A DNA stretch of 48,424 nucleotides. Origin: Chrysochromulina parva. Its lineage: Eukaryota > Haptophyta > Prymnesiales > Chrysochromulinaceae. Under the pieces are notes generated by a model, which was not told the DNA's origin, made no database searches, and was given only the letters and a program-made list of their open reading frames with translations. Location: positions 1-48,424 of the forward strand of contig PJAB01000069.1 of assembly GCA_002887195.1 (NCBI GenBank), written 5' to 3'. This document shows positions 25,234 through 34,784 of this stretch, in pieces. The translations under genes were made by a program, and so were the position numbers. The first letter of the stretch is position 1. Each line of letters opens with the position of its first letter.

Positions 25234-26811
25234 ATGTCCGATGCCGCCGAGGCGGCCTACGAATACCACTATTTCGGTGATGAACCCACGGCGCGACGAA
25301 CAGCCGTCCTTGTGTGCTGCGTGCTCGTCTTTCTCTGTCAGTATTGCCAGGCGTCGCCGATGATCGCACCCTTCTTGGCTGCCTCAGAACCCGGCTTGCT
25401 CGTGGGCACCGACATGGTAGGCGTCATCTTCGCCGCTTACCCGATGGCGACTGCGCTGTCCACGCCGCTTCCGGACCAGCTGATCGCCCGCATTGGCATT
25501 CGAGCCACGGTCATCATCGGCCTCTGCACGACCGCGAGTGGCTCCCTCATCTTTGGGCTGGTTGGCGAACTCCTCAGCCAAGACGGTAGCGCCACGCTCG
25601 TTGCGAGTGGCCTGATCCTCGCCCGGGCGCTTGGCGGCGTGGGCGCATCATTGTCCGAGTCTGGGTGTCTCACCGCCGTATCCGTATCCGGCTGGGGCGA
25701 CGACCTTGGAAAGGCTTTCGCAGTGGTTGAGGTGACAACCGGTGTCGGGGCGGCGGTCGGAGCGGCGATGGGTGGATACCTGTACTACATCGGCGAGAGC
25801 ACCTGGTGTGGCCCTTTCATGTTGCCGATGCTCGTTGCATCCGCATTCCCACTATGCGTGGTGCCGTGCGTCTTGCTGAACCTGTCCGACGTTGCGGCTG
25901 CCGAGGAGCTGAACGGTGGCGGCGGCGGCGGCGTGCGCGGCGGCTGCAGTGGCGACGGCAGTGGCGGCGGCAGAGGCGGCGGCAGTGGCGACGGTGGCGC
26001 CGCCCACGCCGCGTCCACCGCGGGCGCCGCGGGTGCCCCGGGCATGAAGGGCGCCCCAGACGCGTCGAGCCGCTCGATGATCGGGCTGACGTGCACCGCC
26101 CTCTCGCTCGCTCTGAGTGCTGCATTCTTTGAGGGTCTCAACCCGCTGCTCGAGCCCCACTTTGTATTGCCACCCTTTTCGCTGAGCATCCCACAGGTGG
26201 GGCTGTATCTCGCGATCATCTGCTTCTTGTACACGCTCACCTCGCTGCCTGCGGGCTGGCTCACCGACAAGCTCAACCACGGGCCAGCCGCTGGGCGAAA
26301 CGTGCGCGGCTTGATGCTGGCCGGCTGGGCGATCGCGCTAGTGGGTGTGATGCTCCTGTGGCCCGCAGCTGGAGCGCCATTGGGATCGAACGGCGCCGCG
26401 CATGCAGGGACGCACTCGGGGTATCCTAATAAGGGTGGGGCGCACATGGGCTCGAGCGAAGCCGAGCACGTGAGCCGCCCGGCTTCAGCCATGAGCGACG
26501 AGCTCGTTCAGCTGCTGACGGTGCTCTCGGTGCCTGCTCTGGGTATCTCCGCCGCGTTGATCCTCATCCCCTCGATGGCCGACCTGCAGCGCGGCCTCGC
26601 TCCCGACGACGAGCAGGGGCGCGCGCGCATGTGTGCGCTCTGGAACGGCGCATACTCGAGCGGGTCGGCGCTCGGTCCTCTCGCCGCAACGATGGTGTAC
26701 GCGCGATGCGGATGGCCCGTCATCGTCAGCGCCACCGCCGCCACCGCAGTCTTTGCGGGAGTGGTGCTGCTCATCCCACTGCTGGCGGAGGGAGCAAGGT
26801 GTAGGGAGTAG
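25234..26811 (+). CDS. MFS transporter, DHA1/SLC18-like
   Basis: The ATG at 25234 (MSDAAEAAYEY) gives 525 aa with about 12 helices. Helix 1 is AVLVCCVLVFLCQYCQASPM. The following VIFAAYPMATALSTPLPDQL and IARIGIRATVIIGL give the loop 2-3 motif of the DHA1/vesicular amine (SLC18)-type MFS. RALGGVGASLSESGCLTAVS fits helix 5. The central cytosolic loop is a Gly-rich insert (about residues 228-275), a local low-complexity expansion. The last helices include GPLAATMVYARCGWPVIVSA. Substrate unknown; amine or drug/H+ exchange would be typical. Confidence 0.85.
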   Translation: MSDAAEAAYEYHYFGDEPTARRTAVLVCCVLVFLCQYCQASPMIAPFLAASEPGLLVGTDMVGVIFAAYPMATALSTPLPDQLIARIGIRATVIIGLCTTASGSLIFGLVGELLSQDGSATLVASGLILARALGGVGASLSESGCLTAVSVSGWGDDLGKAFAVVEVTTGVGAAVGAAMGGYLYYIGESTWCGPFMLPMLVASAFPLCVVPCVLLNLSDVAAAEELNGGGGGGVRGGCSGDGSGGGRGGGSGDGGAAHAASTAGAAGAPGMKGAPDASSRSMIGLTCTALSLALSAAFFEGLNPLLEPHFVLPPFSLSIPQVGLYLAIICFLYTLTSLPAGWLTDKLNHGPAAGRNVRGLMLAGWAIALVGVMLLWPAAGAPLGSNGAAHAGTHSGYPNKGGAHMGSSEAEHVSRPASAMSDELVQLLTVLSVPALGISAALILIPSMADLQRGLAPDDEQGRARMCALWNGAYSSGSALGPLAATMVYARCGWPVIVSATAATAVFAGVVLLIPLLAEGARCRE

Positions 26812-27038
26812 GGAGCAGGAGTCCTAAGATATGCCACGAAGCGCCGCAGCACCGAAGGCTTTTACGAAGGTCATAATATGCGGTATACGGGTATAGAATA
26901 GTATTATCTCCGCTAGTTATTCCGTTCGTCTAAATGGATATATGAGGTGAAGACAGCCGTATGGTCCTACCATGTGGCGCGACACAGTGTGTGTCCTGTC
27001 AATCGTCTACGGTCATCGAGTCGTAACGGACTACGCGG

Positions 27039-28325
27039 TCAGCCGAGCCAACCCCTAGCACGCGACGAGGGCTCAGCGCCGGCAGCCTCGCTCAATGACG
27101 CCTCCCTCGGCGCGCGCTGGGAGCCATTTCTGTGCGCGGTGCGCATCGAGGACGGTGCGGACGGTGCGGCCGGCGAGCGTGGCGACGGGCGTGCAAATGG
27201 ATCCTCCGTCTTCGCCTGGTCATCGAGGAAAGTCGCGAAGGCGTCCGACCAGCTCAGACCCGATCGGTACTCCCTCTCTGGATGCGGCGCGTTGGTCAAG
27301 CCCACCCGCTGCATGTCCGCCTCGGAGAAGTCCCACCACTCGGCCATCAGCTGCAGCATCTCATCGCCGCGTGCTGTGTTGCCGCTCTCCACGTAATTGA
27401 CCACCCACGAACGCGCGATCGCCTTGTCAACGGACGAAGCTTTAGCCGCCTGAAGCTGTTGCTGCAGCGCGAACACCTCCTCAACCTGCTTGTTGAAGCC
27501 TTCCGAGAGGCGCACGAGCTGCCCCTGCAGCGCGCGCACAACGCTCTCGTGCGCCGCCGTCGACTGCTGCTGCGACGCCAGCGCCGCCTCCGCCTCGGCC
27601 ACCTTGGTCTCAGTGCGCAGTAGCTCCGCCGCATGCGACAATTTGAGCTCGCGCAGCTCGTCGTGTAGTCTGCGGGCCTCGGCGGCCCTGTGCTCGCTCT
27701 GCGCCATCGCGGCGAGCGCGCGTTGCTCGGCCTCGGCAAGCTCGTGGTCCACGCCGTACGTGTCAGCCAAAGCCTCGCGCCGTGCAGCTTCCTCCGTCAT
27801 CGCTGCTAGCTGCTCCTCGAGCGCCGAGAGCTTCGCGGCGCTCTGCTGCTGCGCCGTGGCGACGGCCGCGCGCTGAAACTGCTCCGCCTGGCTGACGCGC
27901 TGCTCGAGTGCGCGCCCGAGCTCCTCGCACCGCATGGCGAGCTCGTCGCGTGCGACCGCCTCAGTCAATCGCACTCGCTCCATGGAGGCCTCGACACAAC
28001 GCATCTCGTTCACTAGACAGGCGATGGCGGCCGCGTGCTCACGCTCACGCGGTCCGACAGACGTACTGCTTGCACCGCCAACGCTCGACGCGGGCGCGCC
28101 GTCAGCACTGCCGCTGCTCGTGGCAGCGTCTGCGCCCGCACCAGCTTGGGCAGCGTTGGCACGGCCACCTCCTTTGATGCTAGAGAGCATGCCAACCTGC
28201 GTGCGTAGCGTGGCGTTTTCGTCGCGCAGCCGACGCACCTCGTCGATAATCTCGTCGAAGCTCAGCCCGGCCTGGGGCGCGACGCTCTCCGCGAGCGATG
28301 CGACACTGCCGAAGAAGGACGCCAT
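27039..28325 (-). CDS. GMAP-210/Rud3-like golgin with ALPS-like N-terminus and GRAB domain
   Basis: From the ATG at 28323-28325 the product is 428 aa; the upstream extension has only a TTG. The first ~20 residues (MASFFGSVASLAESVAPQAG) are small, Ser-rich and amphipathic, like ALPS membrane-curvature sensors at the start of GMAP-210. A short coiled coil (EIIDEVRRLRDENATLRTQV) and a long one (about 95-310) follow. At about 316-360 lies IARSWVVNYVESGN followed by GDEMLQLMAEWWDFSEADMQ and RVGL, which fits the GRAB (GRIP-related Arf-binding) domain of GMAP-210/Rud3 and plant golgin candidates. Such tethers hold vesicles at cis-Golgi membranes through Arf1. The C-terminal ~60 residues are Pro/Ser-rich. 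The whole is much shorter than animal GMAP-210. Confidence 0.8.
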   Translation of the reverse strand: MASFFGSVASLAESVAPQAGLSFDEIIDEVRRLRDENATLRTQVGMLSSIKGGGRANAAQAGAGADAATSSGSADGAPASSVGGASSTSVGPREREHAAAIACLVNEMRCVEASMERVRLTEAVARDELAMRCEELGRALEQRVSQAEQFQRAAVATAQQQSAAKLSALEEQLAAMTEEAARREALADTYGVDHELAEAEQRALAAMAQSEHRAAEARRLHDELRELKLSHAAELLRTETKVAEAEAALASQQQSTAAHESVVRALQGQLVRLSEGFNKQVEEVFALQQQLQAAKASSVDKAIARSWVVNYVESGNTARGDEMLQLMAEWWDFSEADMQRVGLTNAPHPEREYRSGLSWSDAFATFLDDQAKTEDPFARPSPRSPAAPSAPSSMRTAHRNGSQRAPREASLSEAAGAEPSSRARGWLG

Positions 28326-28666
28326 GACGGGAAGGCTGACACGACGCGCGATCAAATCACAGGAATAAGACGTTCAAAAGGTCAGCACAGAACGTCGGTC
28401 GGTGACAGAAACACCTCGTCCCGCACGACCGACGATGCGCGCCTGTGGACAATCAAGTGTATGTGTGCTGTCCTTCTCTGTTTGGGGTCTCGGCCTGTCT
28501 GAATCTGCGCGTGTGAGAACCTCGTGCTGCTCACGCTCGTCCACGGAATGGTGATGGGCTTATCCTGCATCGTGTGAAAATCGCGGTTGTTATGATGAAA
28601 GATGTCATGTCCATTTTGCCTCCGTGGCGCTGAGATCAGCTCGTGTCGGCGCTTCTGCGATCGAAC
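28326..28666. promoter_or_regulatory. Divergent promoter, golgin / PDH-E2
   Basis: 341 bp between opposed ATG codons. No strong motif seen; position only. Confidence 0.3.
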
Positions 28667-30067
28667 ATGCGGAGCGCTGCGCTTCGATTGGCGCCCCTGA
28701 CCCGCACGGCTCCGCGCGCGTCACTCGTATCATGCGTCCGCAAGCTGAGCTCGCTGCCGCCTCACACCCTGCTCCCGATGCCTGCGCTCTCGCCCACAAT
28801 GACGTCGGGTAACCTCGCTTCGTGGAAGAAGGCGGTGGGCGACAAGATTGAAGCGGGTGATGTGATTGCAGAGGTGGAGACGGACAAGGCCACTGTTGAT
28901 TACGAGGCTGTTGACGAGGGCATCATTGCAAAAATCCTGAAGCCGGAGGGAACGCAAGACATCACTGTCGGCACCCCCATCGCTGTCCTTGTTATGGATC
29001 CCACTATGGTTGCGGCCTTCAAGGACTATGCGCCCAGCGCTGGCGCCGCGCCCGCGCCCGCGGCTCCCAAGGCGGCTTCCGCCCCCGCCCCTGCCCCTGC
29101 CAGTGCTGCCGCACCCGCGGCGCCCGCTCCTGCCGCGACGACCGCTCCTGCACCCCCGCCTCGGCTGCCTGCGGGCAAATCAGCACCAGCGAGCCCATAT
29201 GCCAAGGCCCTGGCCGCCAAGGCAGGCATTGCGCTCGCGACCATCGCGGGCACGGGTCCTGGTGGGCGCATCATCGCGGCGGACGTGCTCGAGCAGGCGG
29301 CGAAGCCAGCGGTCGCTGCGGCGGCGCCAGCGGCGGAGATGAAGGCGCCAGCAGTCGAGATGCCGCCAGGCGCGGCGTTTGTGGATCTGCCCAATACGCA
29401 GATCCGTAAGGTGACGGCGAAGCGCATGGTCGAGAATAAGAACGGAGACATCCCGCACTACTACTTGACCATGGAGGTGGAGATGGACGCCCTGATGGAG
29501 ATGCGGGCCTCTGTGAACGCGGCCCAGGACAAGGTCAAGACCTCTGTGAACGATTACGTGATCAAGGCGTGCGCGTACGCCCTCAAAGAGGTCCCCGCGT
29601 GCAACTCGCAGTGGACGGACGAGTACATTCGCCAATTTGCTGCGGCCGACATCTCGGTCGCCGTCAACACCGACCGTGGGCTGCTCACCCCCATTATCTT
29701 CTCCGCAGACACCAAGTCCGTGGTCGAGATCAGCCAGGACGTCAAGAGCCTTGCTGGGAAGGCCAAAGCTGGCAAGCTCAAGCCGGCAGAGTTCATCGGC
29801 GGCACCTTCACCGTGTCGAATCTGGGCATGACGGGCGTCAAGCAGTTCACCGCGATCATCAACGGCCCTCAGGCGTGTATTCTCGCTGTCGGCAGTGCCG
29901 AGAAGAAGCTCGTGCCCGGCCCAGATCAGGCGACGCCGTTCTTGACCAAGACGGTGATGGCGGTGACTCTCTCCTCCGACCACCGCATTGTGGATGGTGC
30001 CATCGGCGCCGAGTGGCTCAAGGCATTCAAGAAGGCCATCGAGAATCCCGTGCTGCTGCTGTTGTGA
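28667..30067 (+). CDS. DLAT: Dihydrolipoamide acetyltransferase, pyruvate dehydrogenase E2 (mitochondrial)
   Basis: The ATG at 28667 gives 466 aa; the frame upstream begins only with a GTG. Residues 1-30 are Arg/Ser/Ala-rich without acids, a mitochondrial presequence. One lipoyl domain follows (MPALSPTMTSGNLASWKKAV with lipoyl-lysine motif VETDKATVDYE), then an Ala/Pro hinge. The E1/E3-binding domain is PYAKALAAKAGIALATIAGT with GPGGRI. The acetyltransferase core runs from about residue 245 and ends with SSDHRIVDGAIGAEW, which holds the catalytic His and Asp (HRIVDG). It transfers acetyl groups to CoA in the PDH complex. A single lipoyl domain, as in fungi and bacteria. E2 of the 2-oxoglutarate or branched-chain complexes is less likely because of the PDH-type SPTMT lipoyl start. 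Confidence 0.96.
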   Translation: MRSAALRLAPLTRTAPRASLVSCVRKLSSLPPHTLLPMPALSPTMTSGNLASWKKAVGDKIEAGDVIAEVETDKATVDYEAVDEGIIAKILKPEGTQDITVGTPIAVLVMDPTMVAAFKDYAPSAGAAPAPAAPKAASAPAPAPASAAAPAAPAPAATTAPAPPPRLPAGKSAPASPYAKALAAKAGIALATIAGTGPGGRIIAADVLEQAAKPAVAAAAPAAEMKAPAVEMPPGAAFVDLPNTQIRKVTAKRMVENKNGDIPHYYLTMEVEMDALMEMRASVNAAQDKVKTSVNDYVIKACAYALKEVPACNSQWTDEYIRQFAAADISVAVNTDRGLLTPIIFSADTKSVVEISQDVKSLAGKAKAGKLKPAEFIGGTFTVSNLGMTGVKQFTAIINGPQACILAVGSAEKKLVPGPDQATPFLTKTVMAVTLSSDHRIVDGAIGAEWLKAFKKAIENPVLLLL

Positions 30068-30082
30068 ACCCTAGAGACTGAG

Positions 30083-30259
30083 CATGCATTCGTGGATTCG
30101 CTACCTCGCTGCGCATGCATTCGGCGCATGCATTCGTGGATTCGCTACCTCGCTGCATGCATTCGTGGATTCGCTACCTCGCTGCGCATGCATTCGGCGC
30201 ATGCATTCGTGGATTCGCTACCTCGCTGCATGCATTCGTGGATTCGCTACCTCGCTGCG
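30083..30259. repeat. Tandem array of a 30-bp / 44-bp alternating unit
   Basis: The core GCATTCGTGGATTCGCTACC followed by TCGCTGC occurs five times. Two alternating spacings (with or without an extra GCATGCATTCGGC) form a higher-order repeat of about 74 bp. GCATGC/ATGCAT palindromes mark each junction. All three plus-strand frames stay open (HSWIRYLAA, CIRGFATSL, AFVDSLPRC), a by-product of the repeat, not a gene. It begins 16 bp after the PDH-E2 stop, so it lies in its 3' UTR. Confidence 0.92.
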
Positions 30260-30785
30260 CCGTGGGGAGCAGATTGCAGCTCGTATGTACACGTCCAAAG
30301 CGAGGGGTGAGCGCATGTGGTCGTTTTGGACCATCGACGAGGGGGATTGAGTGAGTGGGATGATCGAGAGGGAGGCAGGCGAGGAGACCGCAGAGGAAGA
30401 TCATGGTACTGTGCCGTGTTCTGTGTACGCAGCTCGCAGCCGCCGAGTCACGTCACACCGGGACACAGGATCGGGAGATTGGCACGGCAGCGCGGCGCGT
30501 GCGAAGCGCGGCGCGGGAGCCAAAGTCGTGGCTCATCCTGATGACACGTGACACCTGAGTCGTGTATCTAAAGCGAAGCGCGTGACGGCACATGTAACGA
30601 TACACACAAGGTGCGTTCGGTTCGTGAGATTATTCGAGTCTTCTCTGTGCATGCAGTTCATGCACACTTAATGGGATGGTTAATGAATAAGCAGTTTCGA
30701 GAGCTCAGGCCCGGCCAAGGGCCGGCTTTGAGTCCCAGGTGGTGTGATGTGTGCCGAGAGACGGCGGTATTGGCGGTTTGGCGGC

Positions 30786-30853
30786 GGCGTGCGGTTATTG
30801 GTAAGTAAGTAAGTAAGTAAAACACGCCTGACGGCGTCGTGCGGTTATTGGTT
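30786..30853. repeat. (GTAA)n microsatellite between 15-bp direct repeats
   Basis: CGTGCGGTTATTGGT occurs at about 30788 and again at about 30838. Directly after the first copy come five GTAA units (30801-30820). The second copy continues as TAGAATCCCGCAC, which can fold back on GTGCGG. Confidence 0.8.
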
Positions 30854-31382
30854 AGAATCCCGCACCGGACAAACACGCGGTGAGAGAGCCGCCTTGTGCG
30901 GCGACCTCGCGCACAGGCGCGTGACACTAGCGCGACAAGACAGGCGGCGCGCCCTCTTTCGCTTTCCAAAGTAACTCTTCGGACTGTGGGTACTTATGGT
31001 ATGTATCCTGCATACATGCGCATGATTCATACCCGCCCGCCGGCGCGCTCTGCTCGTAGGCACGTAGGGCAGCCGCGCCTCCGCCCAAGTTGGAGCGTTG
31101 CTCGCCCCAGAAGACAACTGATCTAGCGCCTTTGGCGCAAGAACATGCAGCTAGAACCCACCTTTCACCCGGTACTGTTTGTGTCGCGAAGACGCATCGT
31201 GGACCAGCCGTATAGTTACCGTATAGTACTCTCTCAGAAGTATTTCTGTTCGCCTCTACGGAAAAGCGGGGAGTCCTCTTTGCATGCCTTTCTTTTTGTG
31301 CATTCTTTTTGGAGTTTCTGTCAAAAATCGGTGAACTTGTGCATGGAACCATCCGTGTCAGCCATCTTGCCGACGGACGTCA

Positions 31383-34300
31383 ATGCCGGCGCCGGGCAAT
31401 GTTGCAAACTCAGCTCCGAGCACCTCAGCCACCGCTGCACTCGCTCCGCCACCTTTAATCAGTAGTACGTTTTGGCGCCGCTCCATGAAACGCGCCAGCG
31501 TCCTCTGCAGCATCACGGGACTGGGGGCGCCGACTTCACCTGCACACAGGCACGCCCCCTCATTCAAGCGCAATGAGCAAGGTGTTCTGGCAAGCAAGAA
31601 GGATCTGGTCACAGCCAAGTTTGAGCTCGTCGGCCGCTCCGCGCTCGCCGACCTGGTCCGCGAACTCCAGAGCCAAGTGATTCGCCTGGAGGAGAAGATG
31701 GAGAACTTGCGACACCGCCGCAGCTACCTCTCGAAGTCAGAGCAGCGGATCGTCTCGGTGCAGCTCAAGGCCATCGAGTTGGAGATCGGCGAGCTGAAGG
31801 CGCAGCTTTCACAGCTCCGAGGCCTCTGCGACTTTGACTTCATCCCCAGCTACTGCCCAATCGACATGGCCTCCCTGCAACGCGAGGCGATGCAACTCGC
31901 CGATGAGGAGAAGAGCTATGAGGAGAAGAGCTATGGCGCGCGCACGCTGTGGCGGGAGGGTGGTAGGTTCGCCATGCAAGTCGAGAGCCTTCGAGTCTCC
32001 CGGGCCAACGGGCAGCCGCCGCCTCAGCCTGCCGTCATGTTCGAGCATGTGGCGACGCTTCACGAGATGCCAATGCACGCATGCATCCACGTGGACATGA
32101 CTGGCGATGGTCTGCCCATGCACGCATGCATGCACGTGGACATGACTGGCGATGGTCTACGGGGTGTATTGCCCGAGACGGTCCGCGCTCAACCCAGTTC
32201 CGAGACGGCCGCAGCAGCCCTACGCACAGTCGACTTCCGAGACGGCCTTAGCACTCCGTACACAACCCAATCCCTTGACGAATCCCTTGACGCATCAGGG
32301 GACGTGCAGGATACCGGCGTGCATCATCGGCCGCTTGATCGCCTAGAGACAGCCGCACCAACAGCACCAACCGCACCAGCCGCCCCAACCGCACCAGCCG
32401 CACCAGCCGCACCAGCGGCACCAACCGCACCAGCCGCCCCAACCGCACCAGCCGCCCCAGCCGCACCAGCGGCACCAGCCGCACCGCCCAGGGCAAATGC
32501 CCGGTCCAACGGGCAAGAGCGGCTCCTTCGAATGCACAAGATGAACGGGTGGGTGCGGGAAGTCCCGAGGGGATTGCACGAGGCCATCACGTGGAGGCGA
32601 CGGCTCGCCAGCGATGCGCTGCATCTGAGCCTCTGGCTGGTCTTCACAAGGCACGCCAAGGAGAACCTGCTCAAACAGCTCGAGACGACGGAACGAGAGA
32701 CTGCTACGTGGAGCCGCCGGCTCAAGCTGCGCGACGAGATGCAGCGCGCGGTCGAAGCGGCGTCGCAAGGGCAGCCGAACCCTCTTGGCTCGAGAGCTGC
32801 TGAGAGAGCGGCGTGCGATGCAGCCCTGGAGCGCATGTCCACGAGCCTGCACGCGGCGGGGTTCAACCTCGCCGAGGTGCGTCGCCATCATGCCGCATGC
32901 GTACACTTCGAGGCCATGCTCGTCCAGCTCGCCGCCCTCGGCGAGGACGAGCGGAGGCATGCGTGCCGAAGCATCCTGCGCCACGTTCTTCTCAAGCACC
33001 GCAAGGACGAGGCCGAACGCATGAACAAATTGCTTGCGAAACATGCTGCACCATTCTTTTGTCGTAGGTTCGCTCGCAAGCTCGCTGCGATACGCGCACG
33101 CAGAGAACGCAGAGACCAGGCCGCCACGCTCATCCAGGGCCACGCCCGAGGAATCGCGCCCAAGCGACTGTTCGCGCGCCAGCGCAACTCAGCGGTGCGT
33201 ATCCAGAAGGAAGTGCGAAAGAAGTGGATCCGAATGAAGTGGTTCACGCACGCCCAAAAGGGTCTGTCACATTCAGAGGCTGCCCGGCGCTTGGAGGCGG
33301 CCATCCGGATCCAGAGGCGCGTGCGAGCGCGACAAGATGAGAGGCTCACGATCGACGCTGCCAAGGCCGCGCTGCGCAAGCGGGATGCACTCGGCCACGC
33401 TGCAGGCGTGTTCAGTCACTCTGTCGACCATCAGAAGGACGAGTGCATGCGGGCAGAGCGCTTACGGGCAAGGGCAGACGAGGCTGTACGCGTGTGCGAG
33501 GACGAGGCCGGTCACAGGCGGCGGCCAGCTTCGGCTGCCCACCCGCGACGTCCGTCCTCGGCGGCTCTCTGCCTACCGACGAAGATTCTGCGCCCAGAGC
33601 GGCCAAGGACGGCTGGACCCTCGAGCTCTCGGTACTCGAGACCCCTTCACCGGCCTCTCTCGGCGACGGCAGCGACGGCTTCGATTCGCGGAGATGCGCC
33701 CTCGAAGCCTGCGCCTTCAAATGCATACGCACGCGGCGTACCAGTCTCCTCATCGTTCACCTCGCATTCGGCCGAGGCTGCCCCGGCTGAGGTTGCAGAC
33801 GCGCTCAGTGCGGGTCTCAAACTAGTGAAGCAGCAGGCGAAGCATCCAGGAATTGTGACGCCGTGCCGCCCGGTCGGTCCTTGGGTGCAGACTCCCCGCG
33901 CACTGCACTACCTGAGCGCAGCGGAGGCCCATATGCTTGCTTGCATGGCGTTGACACGGCCGCCGTCGCAACCACGGGACCAAAAGTCTGTGACGAAAGG
34001 GACGTCGGCGCAACTCACTCCAAATGTCAAGGTGCAGAGTTGGGTTGTAGCCTCTCAGCCCGACTCCGAGCCATCACCACCACCTGACAGTGACATCGCG
34101 GCGATCGCTTTTTTCGACGACCAGCCGGTTCGAGAGAGCGTCGCTCCTCGTTATGTCTTCCCGAACCAGCGCAACATCAGTGCGATCGAGTGCGACCGCC
34201 CGACGCGCTGGTACGCTAGCCTGTGGGATGACGCCAGCTTCCTGAGCGCCCATGCCAAACGCCGTCGGGTGGAGACGGCTGCGTGGCGAGCCCATCGCGA

Positions 34301-34784
34301 GGCATGGAAGCGATCAGCCTCATTCCGACGCGAGTTGCTCCTCGAGGAGAGCTGGAAGCGCACGGATGCGGCCAAGCAGACGACCATACAGTTCGTGCGG
34401 CGCAGGGAGCACGAGCTGCGAATGAAGCGCTTTGATCTGGAGGACCGCGCGTGCGTGCGGATCCAGCGCTCGTGGCGGCAGCAGGTCCAGTGGCGCCGTG
34501 ACACAGAGGCTATGTATGCGCTCGTACCTTTCCAGGTGGCCACGCCCATGGCACCCTATCAGAAGGCATACGACGCACGCCGCAAGACTCAGTTTGTTTC
34601 GGAGATGCCCACTGGTGACCCGAATGGGCTAGTCTCTCACGGCGACGCCCAGTTGTTGAGCCATGCTGGTGCGCATATGGCCGAACCGTTGTGGCAGAAC
34701 CCTTCGCTTGCTGGTATCCACACGGCGGCCTCGCAAATTTCAGACATTCTCGAGGGCGTTATGTGCAAGTGGAAATGGTTATGA
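31383..34784 (+). CDS. IQ-motif coiled-coil protein, 1133 aa
   Basis: An uninterrupted frame from an ATG at 31383. Features in order: Ala/Ser-rich start; coiled coil at about 85-145 (LVRELQSQVIRLEEKMENLR); a low-complexity (T/A)AP tract at about 322-370; a long basic helical region; and IQ-type calmodulin-binding motifs at about 580-680 (AATLIQGHARGIAPKRLFAR, SAVRIQKEVRKKW, AAIRIQRRVRARQ) and about 1020-1040 (ACVRIQRSWRQQVQWRRD). Multi-IQ proteins of this type are often ciliary or centrosomal in flagellates; I infer a calmodulin-binding cytoskeletal role. In-frame duplications (EEKSY twice; a 42-bp copy encoding HVDMTGDGL twice at about 32074-32157) show recent slippage. A later ATG (34 codons in) could be the true start. 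Confidence 0.75.
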   Translation: MPAPGNVANSAPSTSATAALAPPPLISSTFWRRSMKRASVLCSITGLGAPTSPAHRHAPSFKRNEQGVLASKKDLVTAKFELVGRSALADLVRELQSQVIRLEEKMENLRHRRSYLSKSEQRIVSVQLKAIELEIGELKAQLSQLRGLCDFDFIPSYCPIDMASLQREAMQLADEEKSYEEKSYGARTLWREGGRFAMQVESLRVSRANGQPPPQPAVMFEHVATLHEMPMHACIHVDMTGDGLPMHACMHVDMTGDGLRGVLPETVRAQPSSETAAAALRTVDFRDGLSTPYTTQSLDESLDASGDVQDTGVHHRPLDRLETAAPTAPTAPAAPTAPAAPAAPAAPTAPAAPTAPAAPAAPAAPAAPPRANARSNGQERLLRMHKMNGWVREVPRGLHEAITWRRRLASDALHLSLWLVFTRHAKENLLKQLETTERETATWSRRLKLRDEMQRAVEAASQGQPNPLGSRAAERAACDAALERMSTSLHAAGFNLAEVRRHHAACVHFEAMLVQLAALGEDERRHACRSILRHVLLKHRKDEAERMNKLLAKHAAPFFCRRFARKLAAIRARRERRDQAATLIQGHARGIAPKRLFARQRNSAVRIQKEVRKKWIRMKWFTHAQKGLSHSEAARRLEAAIRIQRRVRARQDERLTIDAAKAALRKRDALGHAAGVFSHSVDHQKDECMRAERLRARADEAVRVCEDEAGHRRRPASAAHPRRPSSAALCLPTKILRPERPRTAGPSSSRYSRPLHRPLSATAATASIRGDAPSKPAPSNAYARGVPVSSSFTSHSAEAAPAEVADALSAGLKLVKQQAKHPGIVTPCRPVGPWVQTPRALHYLSAAEAHMLACMALTRPPSQPRDQKSVTKGTSAQLTPNVKVQSWVVASQPDSEPSPPPDSDIAAIAFFDDQPVRESVAPRYVFPNQRNISAIECDRPTRWYASLWDDASFLSAHAKRRRVETAAWRAHREAWKRSASFRRELLLEESWKRTDAAKQTTIQFVRRREHELRMKRFDLEDRACVRIQRSWRQQVQWRRDTEAMYALVPFQVATPMAPYQKAYDARRKTQFVSEMPTGDPNGLVSHGDAQLLSHAGAHMAEPLWQNPSLAGIHTAASQISDILEGVMCKWKWL
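32068..32158. repeat. 42-bp coding tandem duplication
   Basis: Two copies encode (M/L)PMHAC(I/M)HVDMTGDGL in the IQ-motif gene and differ at a few bases, so the duplication is recent. Confidence 0.9.

Larger units (their letters stand above)
30068..31382. other. 1.3-kb spacer with several repeats
   Basis: No gene supported. It contains a tandem array (30083-30259) and a GTAA microsatellite inside a direct duplication (30786-30853). The rest is unique sequence with no convincing frame; 5' UTR/promoter of the IQ-motif gene is expected at the right end. Confidence 0.5.

Noticed and set aside
30083..30259. Possible CRISPR array
   Set aside because: No unique spacers of even length; the interspersed segments are themselves repeat pieces, and the context is a eukaryotic nuclear genome.
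30084..30350. Three overlapping 72-88 codon plus-strand frames
   Set aside because: All three frames are open because the tandem unit lacks stops; start is inside the repeat in the PDH-E2 3' UTR.
30837..30875. tRNA-like 3' half (GGTTAGAATCCCGCAC)
   Set aside because: The T-loop lacks TTCGA, and no acceptor or anticodon arm can be built around it.
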